Position numbers and translations under genes: made by a program. The notes below the pieces were generated by a model, which ran no database searches, had not been told where the DNA came from, and saw only the letters and a program-made list of their open reading frames with translations. Of a DNA stretch of 64,000 nt, positions 25,243 to 37,719 are shown one piece after another (the first letter of the stretch is position 1; the number at the start of each line of letters is the position of its first letter). Origin of the DNA: Onchidella celtica. Lineage: Eukaryota > Mollusca > Gastropoda > Systellommatophora > Onchidiidae. Where the stretch lies: positions 47,135,317-47,199,316 of the forward strand of contig OZ007570.1 in the NCBI GenBank assembly GCA_963931925.1. Direction: 5' to 3'.

Positions 25243-25995
25243 AACTGAGTGATCCCTCCCTCAGAGCCAACTCAGGTCTTCCTCCAAACTGGTTTATTGT
25301 CCACAATAACAAACCCCTAAACTTTTTCATCATAATATATCATATAACGCACCCTCTTCCACCCAGGGTGTGGCTGTTCCATCTTCATTATCTATTCTTC
25401 TTTCCTGCAGACAAGGCCAATAAACTCCGTCATCCAAACTGATCAATTTTTTTCCGCCTATCTTCTGTGCAGATATCTTTTAACCCTCCATCATCAATAT
25501 TGATTGTCCCGATTGGAATTCATCCGGGGAAGATTTCTGATACGGTTATTGCCCCTGACGTTTCCTCCGGGGAGGGGCGGGACTCTATGGGTTAACTACA
25601 GAAAACAGGGGGAATCTATTCCCTTCCCTCGTCTGGTGTTTGCGAGTGACCCCCCACTCAGGGTGTTGTGTTGAACTAAGTCTATTACATGTACACATTC
25701 AAAATTGGGGAAAAGAGTGTTGCATAGTGCACGGAAACTCCTTTAGAAACACCAACGAAGACTAGTTACAGTCAATCACAACATTTAATAATTAGAGATG
25801 AAGGTAAAATTAAAAGCCAGCTGTCGGTCACAGATGACCTCCTTTAAGAAACAAAACGAAACTACATGTACTATATTTATATCTATTCGGAAAAAATAAA
25901 AAAGTTTTTATCACAAAATATGAACATTTGTATTTGAATTTTGAATTTCAAGTCTTTCTTACTAAAAGATAATTGTGATGAATCAGCTATTCTTA
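25243..25995. other. Gene-free stretch
   Basis: No coding or repeat signal beyond short AT-rich runs. It leads directly into the TATC array. Confidence 0.45.
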
Positions 25996-26372
<377 letters not shown>

Positions 26373-27056
26373 GAAACAGTATGCCATGCATTGAACGGGT
26401 GCACGAAATTCAGCGACATGTACCAAGCAAGACACAACAGAATAATGGACATTATTGAAAGGAAGATCACTTATTACAATCGTAACAAAGAAGTACTAAA
26501 GGACACAATCATCAACCCATCAATGTTTGGATCAGATGCAATATCCTTTACCACCAGAGCAACACGTCCTGACATCACAGTTATAGACAATACTAATAAG
26601 AAAGTCCAGATCGTTGAAGTAGCAGTACCATACGACTGTTACATTGATAGATGTTATCAAGGCAAATTTGACAAATATTTCCCATTAGCCATTGAAATCA
26701 GTGCTATGGGATACCAATGTGATATAATAGTTTTAATAATTGGAAGTTTGGGAAATGTTCACAGAAGATTTATTACTGGGCTGAAGAAACTAAACATTAA
26801 CAATTCAGAAAGTAAGTTCATATCTAAGTACTGTAGTATCAGTTCAGTTATTGGATCATTCAAAATCTGGAATAAAAGATGCAGGTCGTATAATAGGAAT
26901 TATTAACTCTATTTAAAAACATGTTCCAGTTTTGTCCATCCCTTCCATAGAAGAGATAAAGTAAAGCCACCCACCATGGTACAATTTCCACTTAGATGTA
27001 ATGTTTCGATATTATATCTGCACAATCTGTATTGTATTCACATGGAAATAAAGAAT
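26373..27056 (+). mobile_element. 3' end of a non-LTR retrotransposon with R2-type restriction-like endonuclease
   Basis: Coding sequence runs 26373-26906 (about 177 codons to a TAA) and is followed by about 150 bp of 3' UTR ending 'aataaagaattta'. The protein opens with a Cys/His zinc-binding-like stretch (CHALNGCTKFSDMYQARHNR). It then shows the PD-(D/E)XK-type signature RPDITVIDNTNKKVQIVEVA, a KFDKY lysine region and an IGSLGNVH segment. This is the order found at the C-terminus of R2/NeSL/R4-type site-specific LINEs, whose REL domain nicks the target. The copy is 5'-truncated: the reverse transcriptase is missing. TATC arrays abut both its 5' truncation point and its 3' end, so it appears inserted inside a TATC microsatellite. 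Confidence 0.85.
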
Positions 27057-27595
<539 letters not shown>

Positions 27596-27599
27596 TCAG

Positions 27600-27770
27600 C
27601 TGATGAAAAGAGACAGTTCTGCCGCTCCAGACAGATTTGTTTCAGTCTTGCCAGTGTGAGAGGTCCCATACAACGCCATAGTTCACAACTCACACTAAAA
27701 CAGACACAAAAGAGACTTAACTCATTGCTCCACCAGCCTAACTGAAGCTGTGGCTGAGACCTGAAAGTGA
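27600..27770 (+). repeat. Dispersed repeat family B, copy 2 (diverged)
   Basis: 'gaggtcccata', 'catagttcacaactcac', 'actaaaacagac' and 'gacttaactca' match the 41390-41440 copy in order, with indels. Confidence 0.55.
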
Positions 27771-28300
27771 CACTTGAAAAGTGTCAGAATTTAAATGAGG
27801 CTGCTGTTATTATAAGTACTTACGCACCCCAAGCGTTTTGCGTACACGTGCCTGTCCCTAACTCCGTCCTTATCCTCAAACCCTAAATCTTATCGAATCC
27901 CTAACCCTTGTTTCTATCCGTTCAACCAAAAAAAGAACAGGCGGAAAAGAAAAAGAAAATCTGAAAGAATAATTAATTACCTCTGGAGTCACAAAAGGCT
28001 TTAAAATACGTACCCCTAGTGCAAAAAAAACAAAACAAAAAAACTTGGGGTGCGTACGTACTTCTACTACTTGTAAGAACATTCTTAAAATCAACTTCTG
28101 TAACGTCGCATTCCAGATCCTATTATTGATCCGTGTAGAGAGGGTGACCGCTGTAACATGCCGTTCAATGACTGGATGTGGCAAGCATCTCAAGGAATGA
28201 AAAAGATCATGAATATCAATGAAAGGCATCTCCATCTTCCGGGTTGAACTTCCCCCGAAGCGTTTGCCGTGTCGTGCTACTGTATTATTTAGGAGCCAAG
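27771..28300. other. Gene-free stretch
   Basis: Contains an imperfect inverted pair, 'acttacgcaccccaag' (27819) and 'cttggggtgcgtacgt' (28045), enclosing about 210 bp. It is possibly a small TIR element, and no duplication of flanks is clear. Confidence 0.45.
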
Positions 28301-28780
28301 AATTTCCCGTTTACGTCATCGTTGTCATTATTGCTATCCTATCATGTCTCTTTCGCTGAAGTTCGTAGAATTTCCCCTTTATATCATCTCTGTCATCATC
28401 ATTATTACCCTATTCTGACCACTGTCAAAGAATTTCCCCTTTACGGAATGGTTTTCATCAGTACTGTTCTATTCTGACAGTTAGAATTTCTACTTTACAT
28501 CACCGTTCTCATCAGTACTGTTCTGTCGCGGCTTTTACTAAGGGATATAGAATGTCCCTAAAACGCCCTCACTGTCATCGTTACTGTTCTCCTGTGACCA
28601 TTGTTAAAGAACGTAGAATTTCCCCTTTACATCATCGTTGTCATCAGTGCTATTTCGTTATGGCCAGTCTCAAAGGTCCTAGAATTTCCCCTTTTCATCA
28701 TCGTTGTCATCACTGCTATTCCGTTTCAGCCAGTATTAGTGAGTCTAGAATTTCCCCTTTTCAGTTTTGGTCATTGTTAA
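28301..28780 (+). repeat. 66-bp minisatellite, eight diverged copies
   Basis: The anchor 'agaatttcccctttacatca' or close variants begins at about 28301, 28369, 28431, 28485, 28551, 28617, 28683 and 28749. The last five are exactly 66 bp apart. Each unit continues 'tcgttgtcatcagtgctatt'. Unit divergence is moderate and ORFs do not persist through it. Confidence 0.93.
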
Positions 28781-28892
28781 AGAAAAAAGAAATAATTCCA
28801 TTTTTCATTGTCATCATTATCATCATTCTCAAGCAATATTTTCTTCAGTTTCATCATTATTACTGTCTCTTCATTGCCACAACCGATCGATG

Positions 28893-29020
28893 CAGAGAGA
28901 GAGAGAAAGAGCGCGTGCGAGATGAGGAACTGGACAGAGAGGTGAGAAGAGAGGGGGGGGGGGTGAGGGAGAGACAGATGGACAGACAAAGGGAGAGATA
29001 GCGAGAGAGAGAGAGAGAAA
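28893..29020. repeat. GA-rich microsatellite
   Basis: Impure (GA)n with a G9 run near 28955. Confidence 0.9.
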
Positions 29021-29757
29021 ATTCTGTTCATAAAATGAATAGCCATCCAATGCATCGTATTACCTACGGCATTGCTAATCAAATTTTCATGTCGCAATGA
29101 ATCGAATAATACATACACATTAACTGCTAATCCGAGATACAGACCAGGTCACCGTAAACTGTCTCATCTTTCATGCAGCAACTTTAGAGATCAGCATTGA
29201 TCTTTTTTAAAGGAAACCGTTTTTCATTTATTACTATTTTTTTGCTTCTTGGTATTATTTTTCACTAGTGTTTCTTTAAGTCGTGGGTCATTTACTTTAC
29301 TCCTGCCCTGTGCTTTACATAGGTACTACAATACAGTGGTGCTGAAGACAAGATGCGCCGACGGCGGTTCAAGTTGATAGCGTTGACGTGATATCGTCTG
29401 GTCAGAGCAAATTTTTACTGTGTTTCCCTGAAACGGTGTAACATTATAAATGAACACCCCCGGTTTCCAATCCCCCGGATAAAACTGAAATTTAATATTA
29501 TATTATATATTTGATAATCTATTATTCAACTATCCATTCAAATATAATATTACACAAATACCTCCTGCTATAAATGGCATGGACTTATTCTTCTTACAAA
29601 ACAGTTGGGGAAATAAAAGACAAATGCCATTTATTCAAAATATCATAAAATTTATTACACAAACAAAGAGAATGACATAAACTGTCAGATAGTATTTTTA
29701 AAAATGTTCATAGTAGTTAATTTATTGCAATTATACAATTATTTTCTTTTTCCCTTG

Positions 29758-30595
29758 CAGTGCCGGATTTTGACATCGGTGTCACCCTGAGCTATGTAGT
29801 ACTTGGGATCCCCTTGTTAAAAAGTTAAACTAAAGGGTCTTACAAAAGTGCATACCAAAAAAGGGACCTAAAGTCGCCGAAAAAAAAAATTGGAACTTCA
29901 TATAACTATGCCTTTAAATAAATGATTTAATAGCGAGTTAGTTCAAGCTTAGAGAAAAGTAAAACTTGATTTCAAATCGCTATGTTTTAAACTACTGCTT
30001 TAAATAGCAGTCAAAAAATTGGCAAAAAGAAAAAGTAGTATGTAGCTAGCAACGCCTCGCGTAAGAAATAATACAATTTGCTTTAAGGCCTTGCTCCGAC
30101 CCCACAGTTTTTCTGTGGTCTTTATATGGTCATGTGGCCCATCCGACATTTTTGCTATTTTCCAAATAAATGGTTCTATAAATAGACACTGACTCAATCT
30201 TGCCAAAAAATCTGCTGTATTCCTGTTCCTGATCGGTGGATATTCTTAACACGAAATCTTTGCTTTTACATGTCAGTAAAATCTTCAGTACAGCGAAGAC
30301 TTCAGCCCTCATTTTCTCAAAACATAGCAAAATATGGGATGACCCACTCTTTCTCTGTGGCGACCATATTATTTATTTAGTCTATTGCTTTGAATATTAG
30401 CCTACTTCCTATATAAAAGAACGAATGGATTCTTCCGACCTGACAAACAGGTCACCCGTAAGAATATGACCTCATGTGGGCTTCGGGGCCGATATGAAAA
30501 TTAATTATTATTATAATTCAACAACAACAAAAAGTTGGTAATTTTATGAATCCCTGTGCTGTAGCTTATTTTGCTTATGCTTAAACCCGGCACTG
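29758..30595. mobile_element. Putative hAT-like non-autonomous DNA transposon
   Basis: The left end CAGTGCCGGATTTTG and the reverse complement of the right end, CAGTGCCGGGTTTAAG, form terminal inverted repeats beginning CAG, as in hAT elements. Length is about 838 bp. The flanking octamers (left 'ttcccttg', right 'ttctttag') match at only five of eight positions, so a target duplication is not proven. The interior carries a reverse copy of dispersed family A. No transposase motif is visible. Confidence 0.55.
30005..30125 (-). repeat. Dispersed repeat family A, copy 3 (reverse), with hairpin
   Basis: Minus strand reads 'attatttcttacgcgaggc', then 'tacttttt...tttttgcc', related to the other family A copies. 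It is followed on the plus strand by the palindrome 'ccacagtttttctgtgg' (30102-30118). The same hairpin stands at 47474-47490, and half of it opens copy 2. Confidence 0.65.
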
Positions 30596-30864
30596 TTCTT
30601 TAGGTCAGTTCAACCTAGAATTTTCCTGTTATTCATCATTTTGATGAAATTCGACATCCTGACAAACTGCTGATATTCTGTGTTCACCACGTCATCGTAT
30701 CGCCGAAGTTGAACGACTTCGCCTGCGAAATTCAGATTGTTTCCTGCCAGGCGGTTCCGCCCAGCGAGTGAGTTTGTTGTAACGATCCATCTGTAAGGTA
30801 AATAGAGATATTCTGTTAGTTTCATGGCTGAGCAAAACTAATGATGAGAAATGGACACACTTCT

Positions 30865-31065
<201 letters not shown>

Positions 31066-31145
31066 CAAACAGACGGACAGTCAGATAGACAGACAGACAG
31101 AGAGAGACGGGCGGGCGGACGGACGGACGGATAGATGGATGGATA

Positions 31146-32162
31146 GAGAGATGCAGAAATATGTATCCTTGATGAAACATAAAATCGTTGGCATAAAAGG
31201 TCCTCCCCAAACAAGCAAGCATAAATCTTTCCTTACATTCCTATTACATTTCTGTAAAGAAACACTGACCGATTATTCATTTCCACCTCATTATTGACGA
31301 GTGCTCGGTGGTGAAACAGGATACTTTCGATTTTAACCTGAAAAGAATATAAGAATCGATCAGAACTTAACAATTCGGGGAATAATTTTATCGGCAGTAC
31401 TAAATGTCTAACATCTTATGTGGACTTGGGGGAGGGTGGCGTAACTATGAGAAGAGCGGTTTACAGACTTTGAGAATCCAATGAAAAACAATGCTTTCTT
31501 CCCTTTGGGGGGTATCACAGTAAGTCCGGGAAGGCACAGTCAGCTGCTGGCAGACAAGAACTGCACACCATAATTTGCTATATTTTCTTAGTAAATCCGG
31601 GAAGATCCTTTCATACTAACCCCGGTCAGACACAGTCAGCTTCTGCCATTATGTTTCTTGGGTGTACATTTTGCTGGCAGCAACTGGTTGTGACGTTCTG
31701 GGCTTAGTAGCATATCCCCCTTAACCTCTTGCCTGAGTCAGTCTGAGCATTCATAATATGCCGAGTGCAAAATGGGACAAAAATAAGCAAATCTCCAAAA
31801 TTACACAAGACAAAACCCACGCTTTCAAAATACATGCAAATGACGCAAAACAGGGTGGTATAGTGAGAGTAGACAGCCTGGAACAGTTCCGAGCAAATTA
31901 AAGCAGAGAAGGTCGTAAACCTCCCCAAGCAAATAAATAATACTGCAGTTCATCATACTCGGCCACATGATCGCACATACAAGTAGTCCCAGTTCGTGGA
32001 CTTTTCGCTGAATTCTTCTGGATTCCATAAAGGCCGTTAAAAATTCTTCATTGACAATTTAATTTGGTCCATGTCCAATAATTGAAACTAAGAAATATAA
32101 CATTCAGACATTTCGTGGGTTCGAGTTTTTCTTCTGTCATTGTTTTCTTAATAAAAAAATAT
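31146..32162. other. Gene-free stretch
   Basis: 'gtaa.tccgggaag' and 'cacagtcagct.ctg' phrases recur at about 31520 and 31590-31640, suggesting a small local duplication. No coding evidence. Confidence 0.45.
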
Positions 32163-32622
32163 TTCATAAAAGGAATTGTATATTTAGGCCGATTACGGCC
32201 TATACAACCTGGTGGGCCGAAGGTATTTTAGGCAAGGGAGTGCCAATTGCCACCGTGCAATACGCTGTCCATTGTCCATTCAAGTGTGCATTGGAATGGT
32301 CAGATGGACCTGGCGGCGTGAGGGTCTAGTCAGTTTGTATCAATGGGGGGTAGTCAGATTGTCTAATCAGGCGAAAAGGGGCTGGGGTAGCCACTGGGGA
32401 TCGACGTACCGACAATGGCCACCGCAAAATGCGATGCTAATTGACGCGATCCTTTAGGCAATATTGTACGGACACAAATTCTGTGTATTCAAAAAAAGAA
32501 AAAAAACAACCCCAGAACACTGCAAACTGCAAACTCGCACTATCGGCCCAAATAACCCGGAACCAGGGTTTTTGTGCTATTTAGGCCGTATTCGGCCCAA
32601 ATATACCTAGCCTTCATAAAAG
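32163..32622. mobile_element. MITE-like element with 27-bp terminal inverted repeats
   Basis: The left arm 32179-32205 (TATATTTAGGCCGATTACGG...) and right arm 32579-32605 are inverted copies with about five mismatches, and each arm is itself nearly palindromic around 'ggccg.at.cggcc'. The 10-bp direct repeat 'ttcataaaag' lies at 32163-32172 and 32613-32622, six or seven bases outside the arms, and could be the target-site duplication. The interior has no transposase. Superfamily unknown. Confidence 0.7.
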
Positions 32623-32831
32623 TAGTGCGACTATGATTGGTGCCTCAGTTAGCAGTCTCAAGATGAAGAACATTTATTATTCCTCACATTTTGAGGGTAG
32701 CATGTGAGAATACGTCAGAGAATCAAACTAAATTATTTACACGGTGACCCAAAAATCTGGATCATTGAGCGTTTATTCCTGTAATGAAAATTGAATTGTT
32801 TAATAAACATTTTTTTTTTGGTCGAAATTCT

Positions 32832-33014
32832 CAGTGGCAGATCCACCTACTATAAAAGTAATGAAAATTTAGCTTCAGGGCCCTTAATTCCGGAGGGGCC
32901 CTGATGAAACTTTTTTACTGGGTGAATTTTGGATATGGCTCTATTGTTGCTGGTTGCAGAGGAGGCCCATAACAGTTCAACATTCAGGGTCCCAAAAATG
33001 TAGGTCTGCCACCG
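32832..33014. mobile_element. Short hAT-like MITE
   Basis: Starts CAGTGGCAGATCCACCTA and ends, in reverse complement, CGGTGGCAGACCTA. The length of 183 bp and CAGTGGC-type ends are common for hAT MITEs. An internal 'agggcccttaattccg' to 'ggaggggccct' hairpin is present. The flanking 8-mers do not match, so the insertion is old or the ends are misplaced. Confidence 0.45.
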
Positions 33015-34301
33015 TTGCTTCGAAAGTACAAACAGAAAGCCAGGCCGTTTTCAGGCTCGAACACAATTCTAATGTCTCTTGGGAAGTCTACGGCCGCCAG
33101 TCTGAGCATTTACTGTAATAAAATGCTTAAATACCTATATAAAGATACTGTATATACTTTTTTGCCTTTACATACAGAATTTGGGACACCCTAGGAATAA
33201 TAATCCTACTCCAAGATGACCCCGATAAGAAGACAGTTTAAACAATGTGAAAACAGCAAACTTGTCAGGTCAAATGACAGGTATTTAAACTAATTTATCG
33301 AAGAATGGCCATCTTCAATGCCTAACCTCAATGCACCTTTGGGATATAAAAAAAATACCACGGGCCTGCATTTTGTCGGTATATCTGAGATGAGGTATTA
33401 TTCTTATGAAATTTTAATACCGTCTTTAAACTTTTGCAATTACATGTTTATCAAATGTCAAAACCGTCTCAGAGGCACTATATTTTGATGCTTTTTAATT
33501 TCTTCTTTCCACGCCAAACTCAAGACAACTTATGAAAAGATGAGTTTAATGTTGGAAAATCCTGGCCGTGGGTGCACATCGTAAAAATATCGTTTTTCTT
33601 GTCTTGCCTGGACAGACTGATAATGGGGAAATTGATCATAATTATGTTACACGAGAACAAAGTAAACAGTGGTGCTCGAAGTGCGACTGAAAATGATGCC
33701 CTTTTGAAAGAAATGTGATGACATCGTTCTCAGACAGTGTTATGAAATTCAAGGTCTTCTTTTTGTTTTTCCATTTCGACATTGCCTGCCTACCCTCTCT
33801 GTCTGTCTCTGTCTCTCTCTCTGTCTCTCTCTCTCTCTCTCTCTCACATACACACGTATACACACTCACATACACACATACACAAAAAGCTCTCTCACAA
33901 TCACATAGAAGCTCTCAGAGATAGAGAGACAATCTACATTTCATCGTTATAATTATTTCCGCAGGCCTTAAATTTAATGTTCAGCAGACACTTAAAGGCT
34001 GTGAAGAGCCAAAATAAATATGATGTCCGTAATAAATTGTTGCAGCTTATATCTCAATATTGTTTCCCTAATTACACAAGAAATTGCTTTGAAATGACGT
34101 GATTTGAAAAATTCCTCGTGGTCACAGACAAATAGGTCAGCAAGGGTAGGCGCTCTACTGTATGTCGAGTTGACAAGGAAGTACAAGGGCTTCATATTCG
34201 ATGTACGAATCAAACACTGCCCCCAGTGTCAGTTCACTGCTTTTTTTTTTTTTTTTGTCTTTAAATTAAAGTCAATTACAAAGTTGCTTTGAGTTTTTGT
34301 T
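33015..34301. other. Gene-free stretch, includes CT/CA repeat
   Basis: A (CTGT)/(CT)/(CACA) microsatellite lies at 33797-33890. The part near 34200-34301 is probably the 3' UTR of the minus-strand six-exon gene. Confidence 0.5.
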
Positions 34302-37300
34302 TTAATATTTCACCTCTGGACATGTAGCCAACAATTTCTCCACTTGACGTTTGACTTCTCTATGTGTCAGGCTTGTCCCAAGCAACTCGAAACAGACAGC
34401 ATGTGGGCGGGGCTCTGGTTTGCACGTGAATTTCCCCACGTTTTTGTTCTTCTTCCTGATCTGAAATGCGTAATTTTTTTTTAAATATTTTTTATTGCCA
34501 TGTTACGTAGATGTAAGTGCGTTGGCCGAATGACAAGCGCCAGTGATGGGTAGATGAATGGATGGACGAATGAAAAGATCGGTGGATGGATGTTTGATAG
34601 ACAGATGGATAGATGGATGGACGGCTGAATGGTTGAATGGGTGGTTAGACGGGTGGATGGTTGGATGGATGGATGGATGAATGGGTGGATGGATGGGATG
34701 GATGGATGGGGGGCGGGGTGGATTGAGGGAGGGAGGGAAGAACTCATGGTAGAGAACGAACGACGAATAGGAGTAAACTACCTGTACAAGCATGGGATCC
34801 TCCTGCAAATTGATCACAGTTCTTTGTGGTTCATTTGATGTATTGGCAGGTTCCTTTTTGTCTTTCCTGTAAATAATTTTGTGTGAACACTAAAAAATTG
34901 CAAGACAGTGAAAAAAAAAACCTCCAATAAATACATTGTATTATAGTCTGTGTTGTGTTTTGTTTATAATATATTTATTTATTTATGTATTTAATTACTT
35001 AGGATATCTAAATATAACCAAAACACTGAAAATAAATAAATAAATCAGTTTAAGAATACAGTGTGCACGCTAGCGGAAGTTACTTTCCATAATATTATTT
35101 TATCAACACATTTATGTTTCAACTAAAAGTGTACAAGAAGTAAATTAAAAACCAAGTCTAATTAGACGTTCAAAATGGCCTCCTTCTTCCACCAACCCTT
35201 CTAGAGACGGCACATTAAGTAAAAAGTAGCTTCGGAAACATCCTGCATGATTATGCTCCAGCTTGGTATAAATTCCTGTAAACATGACTGTTATACTCAT
35301 TGGTGCCATTAGTTATTATTATAGTTTTAACATATTAAGTACTGCCGCAGTCCTCATTATGAATTTTGTGCCCTTTCAGTCTAGAATGAACAAAGGGCAG
35401 GCAACTATGAACTAGTGGTCGCGGTAATTTGCTTACGAAAAATAATAATTGATAGTAAAATAAAAATTAAATGACAATAAGACGGCACTTTAATTTATCA
35501 TGGTTTTTCATTTCATAATTCTCCTCTCTCATTAGTGTTGCTTATGTCCACCACGTGTTCATCATTAAATATTTCGTTCTCGTGATTTTTGTCTATTTCT
35601 CTTTCCAGAATGTTTACTAAGGCCTTGCTATTCTGGTCGGGGGGGGGGGGGTGAGAGAGAGAGACAGTCAGACAGACAGACAGATAAATGACAATTCGAA
35701 CTTGTAGAATATCAGGCAATAGTTAAACTGTGACATACGCATTGTTGCAGACAAAATGCATTGTATACTTAACGCTAAGTTTTCGAACACTGTAAGGCAA
35801 CACAGTACAATCATGTTGACACACCGCCTGTACGTACTCTCCTGACCGTCCTGATTCAGCTTTGTTTTTCTTGCTTTTGGTGGGTTTCCTAAAGCCAAGT
35901 TTTTGTAACTCCTCCTGCATTTCCTGAGTAATCTCAACCTCATCTTGCACCGTTGTTCTTTGTACCAAAACGCCAGCTTCGTGAGGTAGAAAAGAAAAAG
36001 ACAAGTGTGTATAATTAAATTGGGTGAGAAACATTATCAAATTAGCTCATTATGTCTCAAGCATCGGACAGTTCGTCGATCACGCTGTGTGCGAAAACCC
36101 AAGGACCTTCGGTTGGGCAGATTTTTAAATTTTCTCTCTGTATCTTTGTGATTCTAGTTTCCTTGAGTCCATTATTCATTTCACTGGATCAAACTGTGCC
36201 ATTTAATATGGGATAGGTAAATTACTGGCCTTATCGTAAAATCTCATTGGTGCAAGGACTTAATGTTTACACGAGAGCCAAAAAACTTATTTACATCTTA
36301 AGTACACTTTTATTACACACAGTAGCCGACCCGTGCAAGATAAATCTTGCAAATTTTCCACGTACCAAGCCCAATCGTATATCCAGATTTGGGCTACATT
36401 AAAGCGGCTTTTGGATTCGATGCAACGACCAATAAAACTTACTGTCAACCACAATTTCACATAGAAATACACAGATGTGATAACGTTGATTTTCGACCAC
36501 CAATGCATAAAGAGAGGTCAAGGACGAAATTTCCGATCACGCTTTTTTTTTATTCAAATCGACTAAATTGCGTCTCTATTTCTGCGGCTCAAAAATCGTA
36601 AACAAATAATATTAAAGAGTGATTTTTATCCGAAATGAACGTGTCCACGTAACTTATAGTCAAAAAGTATGACAGTACACAAAGTTTCAGAATTTTTAGC
36701 CACGTAGGCTTAGTCGCGAAGTTTTAGGTGGTTACACGTTCACCCTCTAGCTCCATTATAGTAGCCTAAGCTTTGAATATTCAGTATAATACTTACTCAG
36801 TAGATGTAAGATGTACAGTAAGATTCCTTCGAGGAATTCATGGAAAAAATTGACGGAAAAAGAGTTGCCATTTGCCATTGTGGGCTTTCATAATTGTGCC
36901 AACGAAATATTAAATGTTTTCAAAGAGTAATAAATTATTTTTCCTTTCCCTTTCAGACCAGCCCAACATTGCTGTGGGTTTGTGTGAAAATATGCGGGCA
37001 TTACAGGCCAGTTCTAAGATATGGTAGCCAAGATATGTTGCTTAGAAAGTACCAAAAAAATATGTATGGAAGACGAGTATTCATTCGTTAATGGTAAATA
37101 TGTCAGTTCACTGGCCGATCAGCAAAAAAAAAAATTTTAAAATTTCATTTGACCTGAAGGTTTGAAACTTACTGGCCTGAAGTTCGGGTGTCTCGTCAGA
37201 GGGTCCTGGAACAATAGCCTGCTTTTTACTGTCCCAGTGGCATGTTTCCCCTTTGCCATCCACCAAAGCGGTGCCGCTTCTGTTCGACGAATGAGCACTA

Positions 37301-37685
37301 TGAACTTGTCTACAGCTGAGGGGTTGCTCTTCAGTATCTGTGTCTTCAAGTGCAGTTCCTTCCGAAATGCCGCTGGTGGTTTCTGTCGGCAAGAAAATGG
37401 ACCCTCTACTGTGCTCTATTAGAGTAAAACATGCAGTTTCTAATTCCAGTTCCTTGGGTTGTAATGGGGAATATGAAAAAGAACAGTGAATTTGCAGGCT
37501 TCACGGGAGTGGATGGATAAAACTCAAAGAAGACCGTCACATACTATGAAATGTACCTCGGGGGAATATGGCAACATGGCAAAATCGCAAATCTAGTGAA
37601 AAAGGTGGCATTACAAATGACAGCATTAGTGAAGGGCGAAAAAAAAAAGGCAATTCGCTCGGCATTTAAATCAATTTACAGTTCA

Positions 37686-37719
<34 letters not shown>

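Noticed and set aside
24172..25252. Ser/Leu- or Arg/Glu-rich proteins of 107-159 codons
   Set aside because: They lie wholly within GA/CT microsatellites. The same holds for 17093-17516.
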